Of a DNA stretch of 10,790 nucleotides, positions 1-5,530 are shown piece after piece; position 1 is the stretch's first letter, and the number at the start of each line of letters is the position of its first letter. The stretch is from an uncultured Burkholderiaceae bacterium (GTDB taxonomy: Bacteria; Pseudomonadota; Gammaproteobacteria; Burkholderiales; Burkholderiaceae_C), in the NCBI GenBank assembly GCA_938022295.1, contig CALIDR010000306.1, positions 1 through 10,790 on the forward strand, read 5' to 3'. The notes beneath the pieces are model-generated. The model was given only the letters and a program-made list of their open reading frames with translations, was not told where the DNA came from and made no database searches. The position numbers and the translations under genes were made by a program.

Positions 1-201
1 GAACTTCTCGACCGTGCTGCCGGGCAGCGAGACGAGCGCGAGCTCGCCCTCCCAGGTCTTGCAGATCCAGCCCTTCTTCGACAGCTTCTGCACCCAGCCG
101 GCGCGCTCGCCCTCGGCGTAGCTCCAGTTCAGCATCGCCCAGAGGTAGGCGGCGAACAGCGCGACGGCGAGGACGACGAAGGCGACGATGCGGGCGGCCA
201 T
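1..201 (-). CDS. Small membrane-anchored conserved hypothetical protein (partial, C-terminus outside window)
   Basis: Only the first 67 codons are inside the window; the gene continues past position 1. The ATG at 201-199 opens a frame without stops. Residues 4-24 are a hydrophobic stretch that looks like a single membrane anchor or uncleaved signal. It is followed by NWSYAEGERAGWVQKLSKK and then GWICKTWEGELALV, a pattern I recall from a small conserved Burkholderiales protein of roughly 110-120 residues that databases sometimes mislabel as 6-phosphogluconate dehydrogenase. Nothing here resembles that enzyme, so no function is assigned. No clear Shine-Dalgarno precedes the ATG. It is the last visible member of a leftward group with yggS and the 96-residue ORF, 63 bp downstream of the latter. 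The reading frame and membrane segment are seen directly; the family link is from memory. Confidence 0.7.
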   Translation of the reverse strand, partial: MAARIVAFVVLAVALFAAYLWAMLNWSYAEGERAGWVQKLSKKGWICKTWEGELALVSLPGSTVEKF

Positions 202-264
202 GGCAGGAGGAAGGGCGACGACTTCTCGTGGGGACCGGCACGCCCGGGCGCCGGGCGCCGCGGG

Positions 265-555
265 TCAGACGTCGAGCGTGTAGACCTCGGCCGCCGCGCG
301 CTCGGCTGCGCTGTGGCCTTCGAGCGCGCGGTCCCACTCGGGGCCGGTGGCGCCGCGCACGGGGGTGAGCCCCTGCGTCATCACCGCGACTTCCTCGGCG
401 CCGGCGTCGAACTCGGCCACCGCCTCGCGCGTGGCCAGGCACAGCCGCGCCACCGTGACGCCGCCGGCGTCGATCAGCACCAGATAGCGCGCCGGCGGCC
501 GGTGCTCGCCGCCGGCGTGCGCGGCCGGCGCCGGCAGCCCGTAGTCCTGACTCAT
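265..555 (-). CDS. Conserved hypothetical protein, 96 aa
   Basis: I do not recognise a named domain. The 96-residue product starts MSQDYGLPAP, has a short disordered Pro/Ala/Gly-rich head (residues 6-22), then a compact alternating core (RYLVLIDAGG, TVARLCLATREAVAEFD, EEVAVMTQGLTP) and ends AAEVYTLDV. It has no signal peptide, membrane segment or obvious catalytic motif; a small cytosolic alpha/beta protein is likely. The ATG at 555 is chosen because it is the first start before the conserved-looking core and lies 29 bp after the yggS stop, consistent with co-transcription. No strong Shine-Dalgarno is visible, so translation may depend on ribosomes from yggS. Similar short proteins next to yggS in comamonad-type genomes come to mind, but that is memory rather than a search. 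Confidence 0.65.
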   Translation of the reverse strand: MSQDYGLPAPAAHAGGEHRPPARYLVLIDAGGVTVARLCLATREAVAEFDAGAEEVAVMTQGLTPVRGATGPEWDRALEGHSAAERAAAEVYTLDV

Positions 556-584
556 GCGGAGATCATGCCATGCCGCCGCCGCGC

Positions 585-1280
585 TCAGCCGCGCGCGCCG
601 AAGATCGCCGTGCCCACGCGCACGATCGTCGCGCCTTCGGCGATCGCCGCCTCGAGGTCGGCGCTCATCCCCCTCGACAGCGTGTCGAGCACGAGCCCCT
701 CGGCGGCCAGCGCGGCGAGCAGCTCGCGCAGCACGCGGTGCGGCCGGCGCTGCGCCTCGAACCCCTCGACCGGCTCGGGAATGCTCATCAGTCCGCGCAG
801 CACGAGCCGCGCGCGCGGCAGCGCCGCCACCGCGCGCGCGAGCGCCGGCGCCTCGGCCGGCGCGACGCCGCTCTTGCTCGCCTCGCCGCTGACGTTGACC
901 TGCAGGCACACCTGCAGCGGCGGCAGGTGCGGCGGGCGCTGCTCGGCCAGGCGCTGCGCGATCTTCGGCCGGTCCACCGTGTGCACCCAGTCGAACGCCT
1001 CGGCGACGGCGCGCGTCTTGTTGCTCTGCAACGGCCCGATCAGGTGCCATTCGAGCCCGGCGCGCAGGTCGGCCAGCGCCGCGATCTTCGCCAGCCCCTC
1101 CTGCACGTAGTTCTCGCCGAACGCGCGCTGCCCGGCGGCGTGCGCGGCGCGCACCGCCTCGGGGCCGAAGTTCTTGCTCACCGCGAGCAACGTGACGCTT
1201 TCCACGGGGCGCCCGCAGGCGGCGCACGCCGCGGCGACCCGCCCTCGGGCTTCTTGTAGCCTGGCCGATATCGTCGCCAT
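585..1280 (-). CDS. yggS: YggS/PLPBP family pyridoxal 5'-phosphate homeostasis protein
   Basis: A 231-residue protein, the usual length for the YggS/PROSC family. These proteins have an alanine-racemase-like TIM barrel, bind PLP without known catalysis, and buffer the cytosolic PLP pool. Visible family landmarks are LLAVSK with the PLP-binding Lys36 (the same number as in E. coli YggS), FGENYVQE at 54-61, WHLIGPLQSNKTR at 78-90, NVSGEASKSG at 129-138, LMSIPEP at 164-170 and VRVGTAIFGAR at 220-230. The usual LSMGMS phosphate-loop motif reads LSRGMS here (201-206). The ATG at 1280 gives the canonical N-terminus. A GGAGGGA (1299-1293 on the minus strand) lies 12 nt upstream, longer spacing than normal, and no better in-frame start exists. 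It is divergent from pilT across 25 bp, and two small genes follow on the same strand. Confidence 0.95.
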   Translation of the reverse strand: MATISARLQEARGRVAAACAACGRPVESVTLLAVSKNFGPEAVRAAHAAGQRAFGENYVQEGLAKIAALADLRAGLEWHLIGPLQSNKTRAVAEAFDWVHTVDRPKIAQRLAEQRPPHLPPLQVCLQVNVSGEASKSGVAPAEAPALARAVAALPRARLVLRGLMSIPEPVEGFEAQRRPHRVLRELLAALAAEGLVLDTLSRGMSADLEAAIAEGATIVRVGTAIFGARG

Positions 1281-1283
1281 AAT
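1254..1283 (+). promoter_or_regulatory. Candidate sigma-70 promoter for pilT
   Basis: CATAAT at 1278-1283 matches five of six bases of the -10 consensus. TTGTAG at 1254-1259 supplies only the TTG of a -35 box, with an 18-bp spacer. Transcription would start near 1290, leaving a leader of about 16 nt before the pilT ATG at 1306. The -10 covers the start codon of the divergent yggS gene (1280-1278). No alternative AT-rich hexamer exists in the 25-bp gap. The -35 is weak, so this remains a prediction. Confidence 0.4.
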
Positions 1284-1305
1284 CGTTCGGGTTCCCTCCG
1301 CCTTC

Positions 1306-2349
1306 ATGGACATCACGCAGCTGCTGGCCTTCTCGGTCAAGAACAAGGCTTCGGACCTGCACCTGTCGGCCGGCCTGCCGCCGATGATCCGCGTCCACGG
1401 CGACGTGCGGCGCATCAATGTCGACCCGCTCGAGCACAAGCAGGTGCACGACATGGTGTACGACATCATGAACGACAGCCAGCGCAAGCACTACGAGGAA
1501 GTGCTCGAGTGCGACTTCTCGTTCGAGATCCAGGGCCTGGCGCGCTTTCGCGTCAACGCATTCAACCAGAACCGCGGCGCCGGCGCCGTGTTCCGCACGA
1601 TCCCGAGCAAGATCCTGACGCTCGAGCAGCTCAACGCGCCCAAGGTCTTCGGGGACCTGGCGCTCAAGCCGCGCGGCCTCGTGCTCGTGACGGGCCCGAC
1701 CGGCTCGGGCAAGAGCACGACGCTGGCGGGCATGGTGAACCACCTCAACGAGCACGAGTACGGCCACATCCTGACCGTCGAGGACCCGATCGAGTTCGTG
1801 CACGAGTCGAAGAAGTGCCTCGTCAACCAGCGCGAGGTCGGCCCGCACACGCTGAGTTTCGCCAACGCGCTGCGCAGCGCGCTGCGCGAGGACCCCGACG
1901 CGATCCTGGTCGGCGAGATGCGCGACCTGGAGACGATCCGCCTGGCGCTGACCGCCGCCGAGACCGGGCACCTGGTGTTCGGCACGCTGCACACGTCGAG
2001 CGCGGCCAAGACGATCGACCGCATCGTCGACGTCTTCCCCGCCGCCGAGAAGGAGATGGTGCGCGCGATGCTGTCGGAGTCGCTGGTGGCGGTGATCTCG
2101 CAGACGCTGTGCAAGCTCAAGGACGGCTCGGGGCGCGTCGCGGCGCACGAGATCATGCTCGGCACGTCGGCGATCAAGAACCTGATCCGCGAGAACAAGA
2201 TCGCGCAGATGTACTCGGCGATCCAGACCGGCCAGAGCGCGGGCATGCAGACGCTGGACCAGAACCTGGCCGACCTGGTGCGGCGCAACGTGATCTCGCC
2301 GGCCGAGGCGCGCAGCAAGGCGAAGACGCCGGAGAACTTCCCCGGCTGA
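1306..2349 (+). CDS. pilT: Type IV pilus retraction ATPase PilT
   Basis: PilT is the hexameric AAA-like motor at the inner-membrane pilus base. It depolymerises PilA and powers twitching motility and DNA uptake. The 347-residue product has the N-terminal PAS-like domain (1-~100, starting MDITQLLAFSVKNKASDLHL), Walker A GPTGSGKS at 130-137, the Asp box around TVEDPIEF (157-164), Walker B DAILVGEMRD with catalytic Glu204, and His-box residues His222 and His229, which match the numbering of Pseudomonas PilT. The C-terminal retraction motif reads AIKNLIRE (289-296), one conservative Lys-for-Arg change from AIRNLIRE. The ATG at 1306 gives the usual N-terminus. The frame is open further upstream, but that extension lies inside yggS and is not family-like. 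No good Shine-Dalgarno is visible. pilU follows 52 bp downstream. Confidence 0.97.
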   Translation: MDITQLLAFSVKNKASDLHLSAGLPPMIRVHGDVRRINVDPLEHKQVHDMVYDIMNDSQRKHYEEVLECDFSFEIQGLARFRVNAFNQNRGAGAVFRTIPSKILTLEQLNAPKVFGDLALKPRGLVLVTGPTGSGKSTTLAGMVNHLNEHEYGHILTVEDPIEFVHESKKCLVNQREVGPHTLSFANALRSALREDPDAILVGEMRDLETIRLALTAAETGHLVFGTLHTSSAAKTIDRIVDVFPAAEKEMVRAMLSESLVAVISQTLCKLKDGSGRVAAHEIMLGTSAIKNLIRENKIAQMYSAIQTGQSAGMQTLDQNLADLVRRNVISPAEARSKAKTPENFPG

Positions 2350-2401
2350 TCGAGCGGGCCGCGGCGCGGCGGTGTCGCGCGACGCAAGCGAAGGAAACAC
2401 G

Positions 2402-3538
2402 ATGGAACGCGATCAAGCCTCCAAGTTCGTCCACGACCTGCTGCGGCTGATGGTGTCGCGCAACGGCTCGGACCTGTTCCTCACCGCCGACTTCCCGCCG
2501 GCGATCAAGGTCGACGGCAAGGTGACCAAGGTCTCGCCGCAGCCGCTGACGGGCCAGCACACGCTGGCGCTGGCGCGCTCGGTGATGAACGACAAGCAGG
2601 CCGCCGAGTTCGAGAAGACGAAGGAGTGCAACTTCGCGATCGCGCCGCAGGGCATCGGGCGCTTCCGCGTCAACGCCTTCATCCAGCAGGGCAACGTGGG
2701 CATGGTGATGCGCACGATCCCGGCCCACATCCCGACGATCGACGGCCTGGGCCTGCCGCCGGTGCTGAAGGACGTCGCGATGACCAAGCGCGGGCTCGTG
2801 ATCTTCGTCGGCGCCACCGGCTCGGGCAAGACGACGTCGCTGGCGGCGATGGTCGACTGGCGCAACGAGCACTCGTACGGCCACATCATCACGATCGAGG
2901 ACCCGGTGGAGTTCGTGCACCCGCACAAGAACTGCATCGTGACCCAGCGCGAGGTCGGCATCGACACCGACGGCTGGGAGATCGCGCTGAAGAACACGCT
3001 GCGCCAGGCGCCCGACGTGATCCTGATGGGCGAGATCCGAGACCGCGAGACGATGGAGCACGCGGTGGCGTTCGCCGAGACCGGTCACCTGTGCATGGCC
3101 ACGCTGCACGCCAACAGCTCCAACCAGGCGCTGGACCGCATCATCAACTTCTTCCCCGAGGACAAGCGCCCGCAGCTGCTGATGGACCTGTCGCTGAACC
3201 TGAAGGCGATCGTCTCGCAGCGGCTGCTGCCGCGCCAGGAAGGCAAGGGCCGCATCGCCGCCGTCGAGGTGATGCTGAACTCGCCGCTGGTGTCGGACCT
3301 GATCTTCAAGGGCGAGGTCGGCGAGATCAAGGAGCTGATGAAGCGCAGCCGCGAACTGGGCATGCAGACCTTCGACCAGGCGCTGTTCGACCTCTACGAG
3401 CAGCGCATGATCACCTACGAGGACGCGCTGCGCAACGCCGACTCGCTGAACGACCTGCGGCTGAACATCAAGCTCAACAGCCAGCGCGCGCGCAGCCCCG
3501 ACCTGGCGGCCGGCACCGAGCACCTGACGATCGTCTGA
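2402..3538 (+). CDS. pilU: PilT-dependent type IV pilus retraction ATPase PilU
   Basis: A 378-residue PilT paralogue that assists PilT-driven retraction against load. It has the N-terminal domain with NGSDLFLTADFPPAIKVDG (21-39), Walker A GATGSGKT at 137-144, Asp box TIEDPVEFVH (164-173), Walker B DVILMGEIRD with Glu211, and His box ETGHLCMATLH (227-237). PilT's AIRNLIRE helix is replaced by SPLVSDLIFKGEVGEIKE, as expected for PilU. The C-terminus extends beyond PilT's (NADSLNDLRLNIKLNSQ, then a low-complexity tail), also typical. AAGGA at 2391-2395 lies 6 nt before the ATG at 2402 and fixes the start. It is probably co-transcribed with pilT. The 19-bp gap to the convergent lipoprotein gene is almost filled by a G+C-rich palindrome. 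Confidence 0.97.
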   Translation: MERDQASKFVHDLLRLMVSRNGSDLFLTADFPPAIKVDGKVTKVSPQPLTGQHTLALARSVMNDKQAAEFEKTKECNFAIAPQGIGRFRVNAFIQQGNVGMVMRTIPAHIPTIDGLGLPPVLKDVAMTKRGLVIFVGATGSGKTTSLAAMVDWRNEHSYGHIITIEDPVEFVHPHKNCIVTQREVGIDTDGWEIALKNTLRQAPDVILMGEIRDRETMEHAVAFAETGHLCMATLHANSSNQALDRIINFFPEDKRPQLLMDLSLNLKAIVSQRLLPRQEGKGRIAAVEVMLNSPLVSDLIFKGEVGEIKELMKRSRELGMQTFDQALFDLYEQRMITYEDALRNADSLNDLRLNIKLNSQRARSPDLAAGTEHLTIV

Positions 3539-3543
3539 GCGCC

Positions 3544-3557
3544 GGCGGCGCGCCGCC
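3544..3557. terminator. Perfect 14-bp palindrome between convergent stops (possible bidirectional terminator)
   Basis: GGCGGCG followed directly by CGCCGCC occupies most of the 19 bp between the pilU stop (3538) and the leftward BON lipoprotein stop (3558). RNA from either strand could form a 5-bp G+C stem with a CGCG loop. No T-tract follows on either side, so a classical intrinsic terminator is doubtful. In such G+C-rich DNA some palindromes occur by chance. Confidence 0.3.
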
Positions 3558-4175
3558 TCAGGCCGGGCGCATGCGCGCGAGCTCGTCCTCGGTGATGATC
3601 TCGAACACGCGCACCACCTTCTGCACGCCGCCCACGCCGCGCGCGACCTGGGTCGCGCGGTTGGCCTCGCGCTCGGTCACGCGGCCCATCAGGTAGACGA
3701 CGCCGCGCGTCGTCACGACCTTCACCGCCGTCGAGTCGATGTCCTTCGCGTTGACGAAGGCGGTCTTGACGCGGGCGGTGAGCAGCGAGTCGTTCGAGCG
3801 CGTCGACAGCGACGCCGGCGGCATCACGCCGAGCTCGTTGACGACCGAGCGCACGTTGTCCAGCCGCGCGACCTGCTGCTCGATCGCGACGCGGTCGGCC
3901 TCGGCGGGCACCTCACCGGTCAGCAGGACGACGCGGTTGTAGCTCGTCGGGCTGACGCGCGCGCGCTCGTCGAACATCTGCCGCGCCAGGCTCGAGGCGC
4001 GGGTCTCGATCGACTGGTCTTCGAGCTGGATGCCGGCGGTGCGGCGGTCGTTGATCACGAGCGCGGTGCCGACGGCCGCGCCGCCGAACAGCGCCGGCGC
4101 GCAGCCGCCGAGCCACAGCGGGGCGCCGAGCACGGCAACGGCGATCGCGCGGCGGCGCAGGGGGTGGGTCTTCAT
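3558..4175 (-). CDS. dolP: BON-domain outer-membrane lipoprotein, DolP/YraP type
   Basis: A 205-residue predicted lipoprotein. It has a basic N-terminus (MKTHPLRRR), a hydrophobic segment (10-22) and the lipobox LGGC with Cys25. Residue +2 is Ala rather than Asp, which fits Lol sorting to the outer membrane. Two BON domains follow: about 53-118 (VVLLTGEVPAEADRVAIEQQ, then VRSVVNELGV) and about 128-196 (SLLTARVKTAFVNAKDID, VYLMGRVTEREANRA, VVRVFEII). This is the layout of E. coli DolP (YraP), which binds anionic phospholipid and supports outer-membrane integrity. The ATG at 4175-4173 overlaps the TGA of diaA as ATGA, implying translational coupling. E. coli also places yraP directly after diaA. 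The gene symbol rests on architecture and synteny. Other dual-BON lipoproteins exist, but the neighbourhood makes this the best reading. Confidence 0.88.
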   Translation of the reverse strand: MKTHPLRRRAIAVAVLGAPLWLGGCAPALFGGAAVGTALVINDRRTAGIQLEDQSIETRASSLARQMFDERARVSPTSYNRVVLLTGEVPAEADRVAIEQQVARLDNVRSVVNELGVMPPASLSTRSNDSLLTARVKTAFVNAKDIDSTAVKVVTTRGVVYLMGRVTEREANRATQVARGVGGVQKVVRVFEIITEDELARMRPA

Positions 4176-4765
4176 GCGGGTTCCTGTTCGCCCATCAGTT
4201 GGAGATCGATCGCGTCGCACAGGCAGTGCACGACGACGAGGTGCACCTCGTGCACGCGCGCGGCGCGCTCGTGCGGCACGCCGATCAGCACGTCGGTCTC
4301 GCCGAGCCCCGCCGCGAGCGCGCTGCCGCGCCGGGCGAGCAGCACGATCGTCATGTCCTTCGCGCGCGCGGCGGCGATCGCGGCGCGCAGCGGCGCGCTG
4401 TCGGCCGCCGCGCACACGGCCACGAGGAGGTCGCCCGGTGCGCCGAGCGCCTGGACCTGCTTGGCGATCGCCTCGGCCGCCGGCGCGGCGGCGGTCACCG
4501 CCGCGTTCACCGCGGCGTCGGCGCCGAGCACCAGCGCCGCCAGCCCCGGGCGGTCGCGCTCGAAACCGCCGACCAGCTGCGCGGCCATCGCCTGCGCGAT
4601 CGCGAGCGACGCGCCGTCGCCGGCCAGCAGCAGCTTGCCCCCGCCGGTGATCGTGCCGAGCATCGCCTGCGCGGCGTCGGCGATCGGGCGGGCGAGCGTT
4701 TCGGCGGACTGATACTCGAGGTCGGCGATGTCGAAGAACTGCTGCTGGATGCGCTGCTCGAGCAT
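4172..4765 (-). CDS. diaA: DiaA-type SIS-domain protein with eroded sugar-phosphate motifs
   Basis: A 197-residue phosphoheptose-isomerase-like (SIS) protein. E. coli DiaA is a tetramer that binds DnaA and promotes ordered assembly at oriC. The N-terminus MLEQRIQQQFFDIADLEYQSAE, the central FERDRPGLAALVLGAD and the C-terminal VPHERAARVHEVHLVVVHCLCDAID are typical. The substrate motifs are not: the usual GNGGSAADAQ reads GDGASLAIAQ (49-58), the usual STSGNS reads CAAADS (118-123), and the stretch after it is Ala-rich. This argues against GmhA isomerase activity and for a binding role. The position I align with E. coli DnaA-contact residue Phe191 is Met191, an alignment made from memory. ATG 4765 is preferred over GTG 4771 because family members start MLEQR and a -10-like hexamer lies just upstream. 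It overlaps the next gene by ATGA and diverges from the gene at 4823. Confidence 0.85.
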   Translation of the reverse strand: MLEQRIQQQFFDIADLEYQSAETLARPIADAAQAMLGTITGGGKLLLAGDGASLAIAQAMAAQLVGGFERDRPGLAALVLGADAAVNAAVTAAAPAAEAIAKQVQALGAPGDLLVAVCAAADSAPLRAAIAAARAKDMTIVLLARRGSALAAGLGETDVLIGVPHERAARVHEVHLVVVHCLCDAIDLQLMGEQEPA

Positions 4766-4773
4766 GGTCACAA

Positions 4774-4779
4774 ATCATA
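4774..4779 (-). promoter_or_regulatory. Candidate -10 box for diaA
   Basis: Read leftward, the hexamer is TATGAT, five of six bases of the consensus, in the only AT-rich patch of the divergent gap. Its expected transcription start falls near 4767, about two bases before the ATG at 4765, so the transcript could be leaderless or nearly so. This fits the absence of a Shine-Dalgarno at usable spacing. No recognisable -35 is seen at 16-18 bp. Confidence 0.35.
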
Positions 4780-4794
4780 TGACACCGCCTCCGG

Positions 4795-4810
4795 GCCCCG
4801 GTTCCGGGGC
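4795..4810. repeat. Perfect inverted repeat in the diaA / nuclease-like divergent promoter region
   Basis: The arms GCCCCGG (4795-4801) and CCGGGGC (4804-4810) are exact reverse complements around a TT centre. The element lies between the diaA -10 candidate and the start codon at 4823, where an operator controlling either gene could sit. It could equally form a hairpin in the leader of the rightward gene. The sequence match is exact; the operator role is inference. Confidence 0.45.
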
Positions 4811-4822
4811 AGCGGGGCCGCG

Positions 4823-5521
4823 ATGACGGCGGACGCCGCGCTCGGCGAGCGCCACCGCCGGCGGCTGCGCGAGGTCTACCGCTCGGCCGGCTGGCCGTGC
4901 CGCGACACGGTCGAGATCGAGCTGCTCGCCGCCGGTTGGCTCGAGCGCGTGTTCGACGCCGACGGCCGCGAGACGCTGCGCGTGACCGATGCCGGCCTCG
5001 GCGTGCTGGCGGCCACGCTGCAGCGCCACCGCGCACGCTACGGCGACCACGAGCATCTCGCCGCTCGCGTGGCGGCGCAGCTGCAGCGCGAGGGCCGCAT
5101 CGTCTGGCGCGCGCTCGCGCTGCGCGCGCCGGTCGAGGGGCGCTGGGTCGTCGCGCGGCCCGACGTGTTCTCGATCCGCCACACGACGGTCGAGGCCGGC
5201 GTCGAGCCGGTCGCGCACGAGGTCAAGGTCCGCCGCGCCGACCTGCTCGCCGACCTGCGCCGGCCGGCCAAGGCCGGTGCCTACGCGGCACTGGCGAGCC
5301 GCTGCTGGTACGTGCTGCAGGCGGGCATCGCCGCGCCCGACGAGGTGCCGCCCGCCTACGGCGTGCTGCTCGCGCACGCCGACGGCCTCGAAGTCGCGCG
5401 CCCGGCGCCGGCGCGCGAGTGGCGGCCGACGCTGGCGCTGTGGATGGCGCTCGCGCGCGCGGCGCCCGAGCCGCACGACGACGCGGCGCAGGGGCGGCTC
5501 GGCGCCGCGCACGAGCGCTGA
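4823..5521 (+). CDS. Winged-helix plus MmcB-like PD-(D/E)XK nuclease-fold protein (putative)
   Basis: A 232-residue protein without an established name that I can give. Residues ~12-66 (REVYRSAGW, VEIELLAAGWLERVFDADG, ETLRVTDAGLGVL) have the helix-helix-wing pattern of a winged-helix DNA-binding domain. Residues ~88-212 follow the order of the MmcB family (Pfam MmcB, formerly DUF1052). That order is a PD motif (RPDVFSI, Asp114), then HEVKVRRADLLADLRRP with Glu133 and Lys135 as the ExK pair, then Y..LASRCWYVL (154-165), VPPAYGVLL (175-183) and LEVARPAP (189-196). Caulobacter MmcB is an SOS-linked DNA-repair protein with this fold. No LexA-type box is visible upstream. The ATG at 4823 gives a plausible N-terminus, with only a weak GGGG-rich ribosome site. 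It is divergent from diaA, and its stop lies 9 bp from the convergent Nudix-MBL stop. Motifs are read directly; nuclease activity is inference. Confidence 0.75.
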   Translation: MTADAALGERHRRRLREVYRSAGWPCRDTVEIELLAAGWLERVFDADGRETLRVTDAGLGVLAATLQRHRARYGDHEHLAARVAAQLQREGRIVWRALALRAPVEGRWVVARPDVFSIRHTTVEAGVEPVAHEVKVRRADLLADLRRPAKAGAYAALASRCWYVLQAGIAAPDEVPPAYGVLLAHADGLEVARPAPAREWRPTLALWMALARAAPEPHDDAAQGRLGAAHER

Positions 5522-5530
5522 TCGGGGCGC

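Noticed and set aside
241..259. Palindrome CGCCCGGGCG and tandem GGGCGCC copies between two leftward genes
   Set aside because: There is no loop-forming geometry and no T-tract. Such short G+C palindromes are expected in this base composition.
265..2400. 711-codon minus-strand open frame
   Set aside because: Only its last 96 codons (265-555) look like a real protein. The rest is low-complexity Arg/His/Val sequence opposite pilT and out of frame with yggS.
1306..3538. pilT and pilU as a recent tandem duplication
   Set aside because: They share motifs but differ throughout and each carries its own family-specific C-terminus. This is the ancient, standard PilT/PilU pair.
4776..4792. ATG at 4778 (minus) with well-spaced GGAGG as an alternative diaA start
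   Set aside because: It is out of frame with the DiaA sequence and would give a non-family protein (MICDHARAA...). It is kept only as an observation about the leader.
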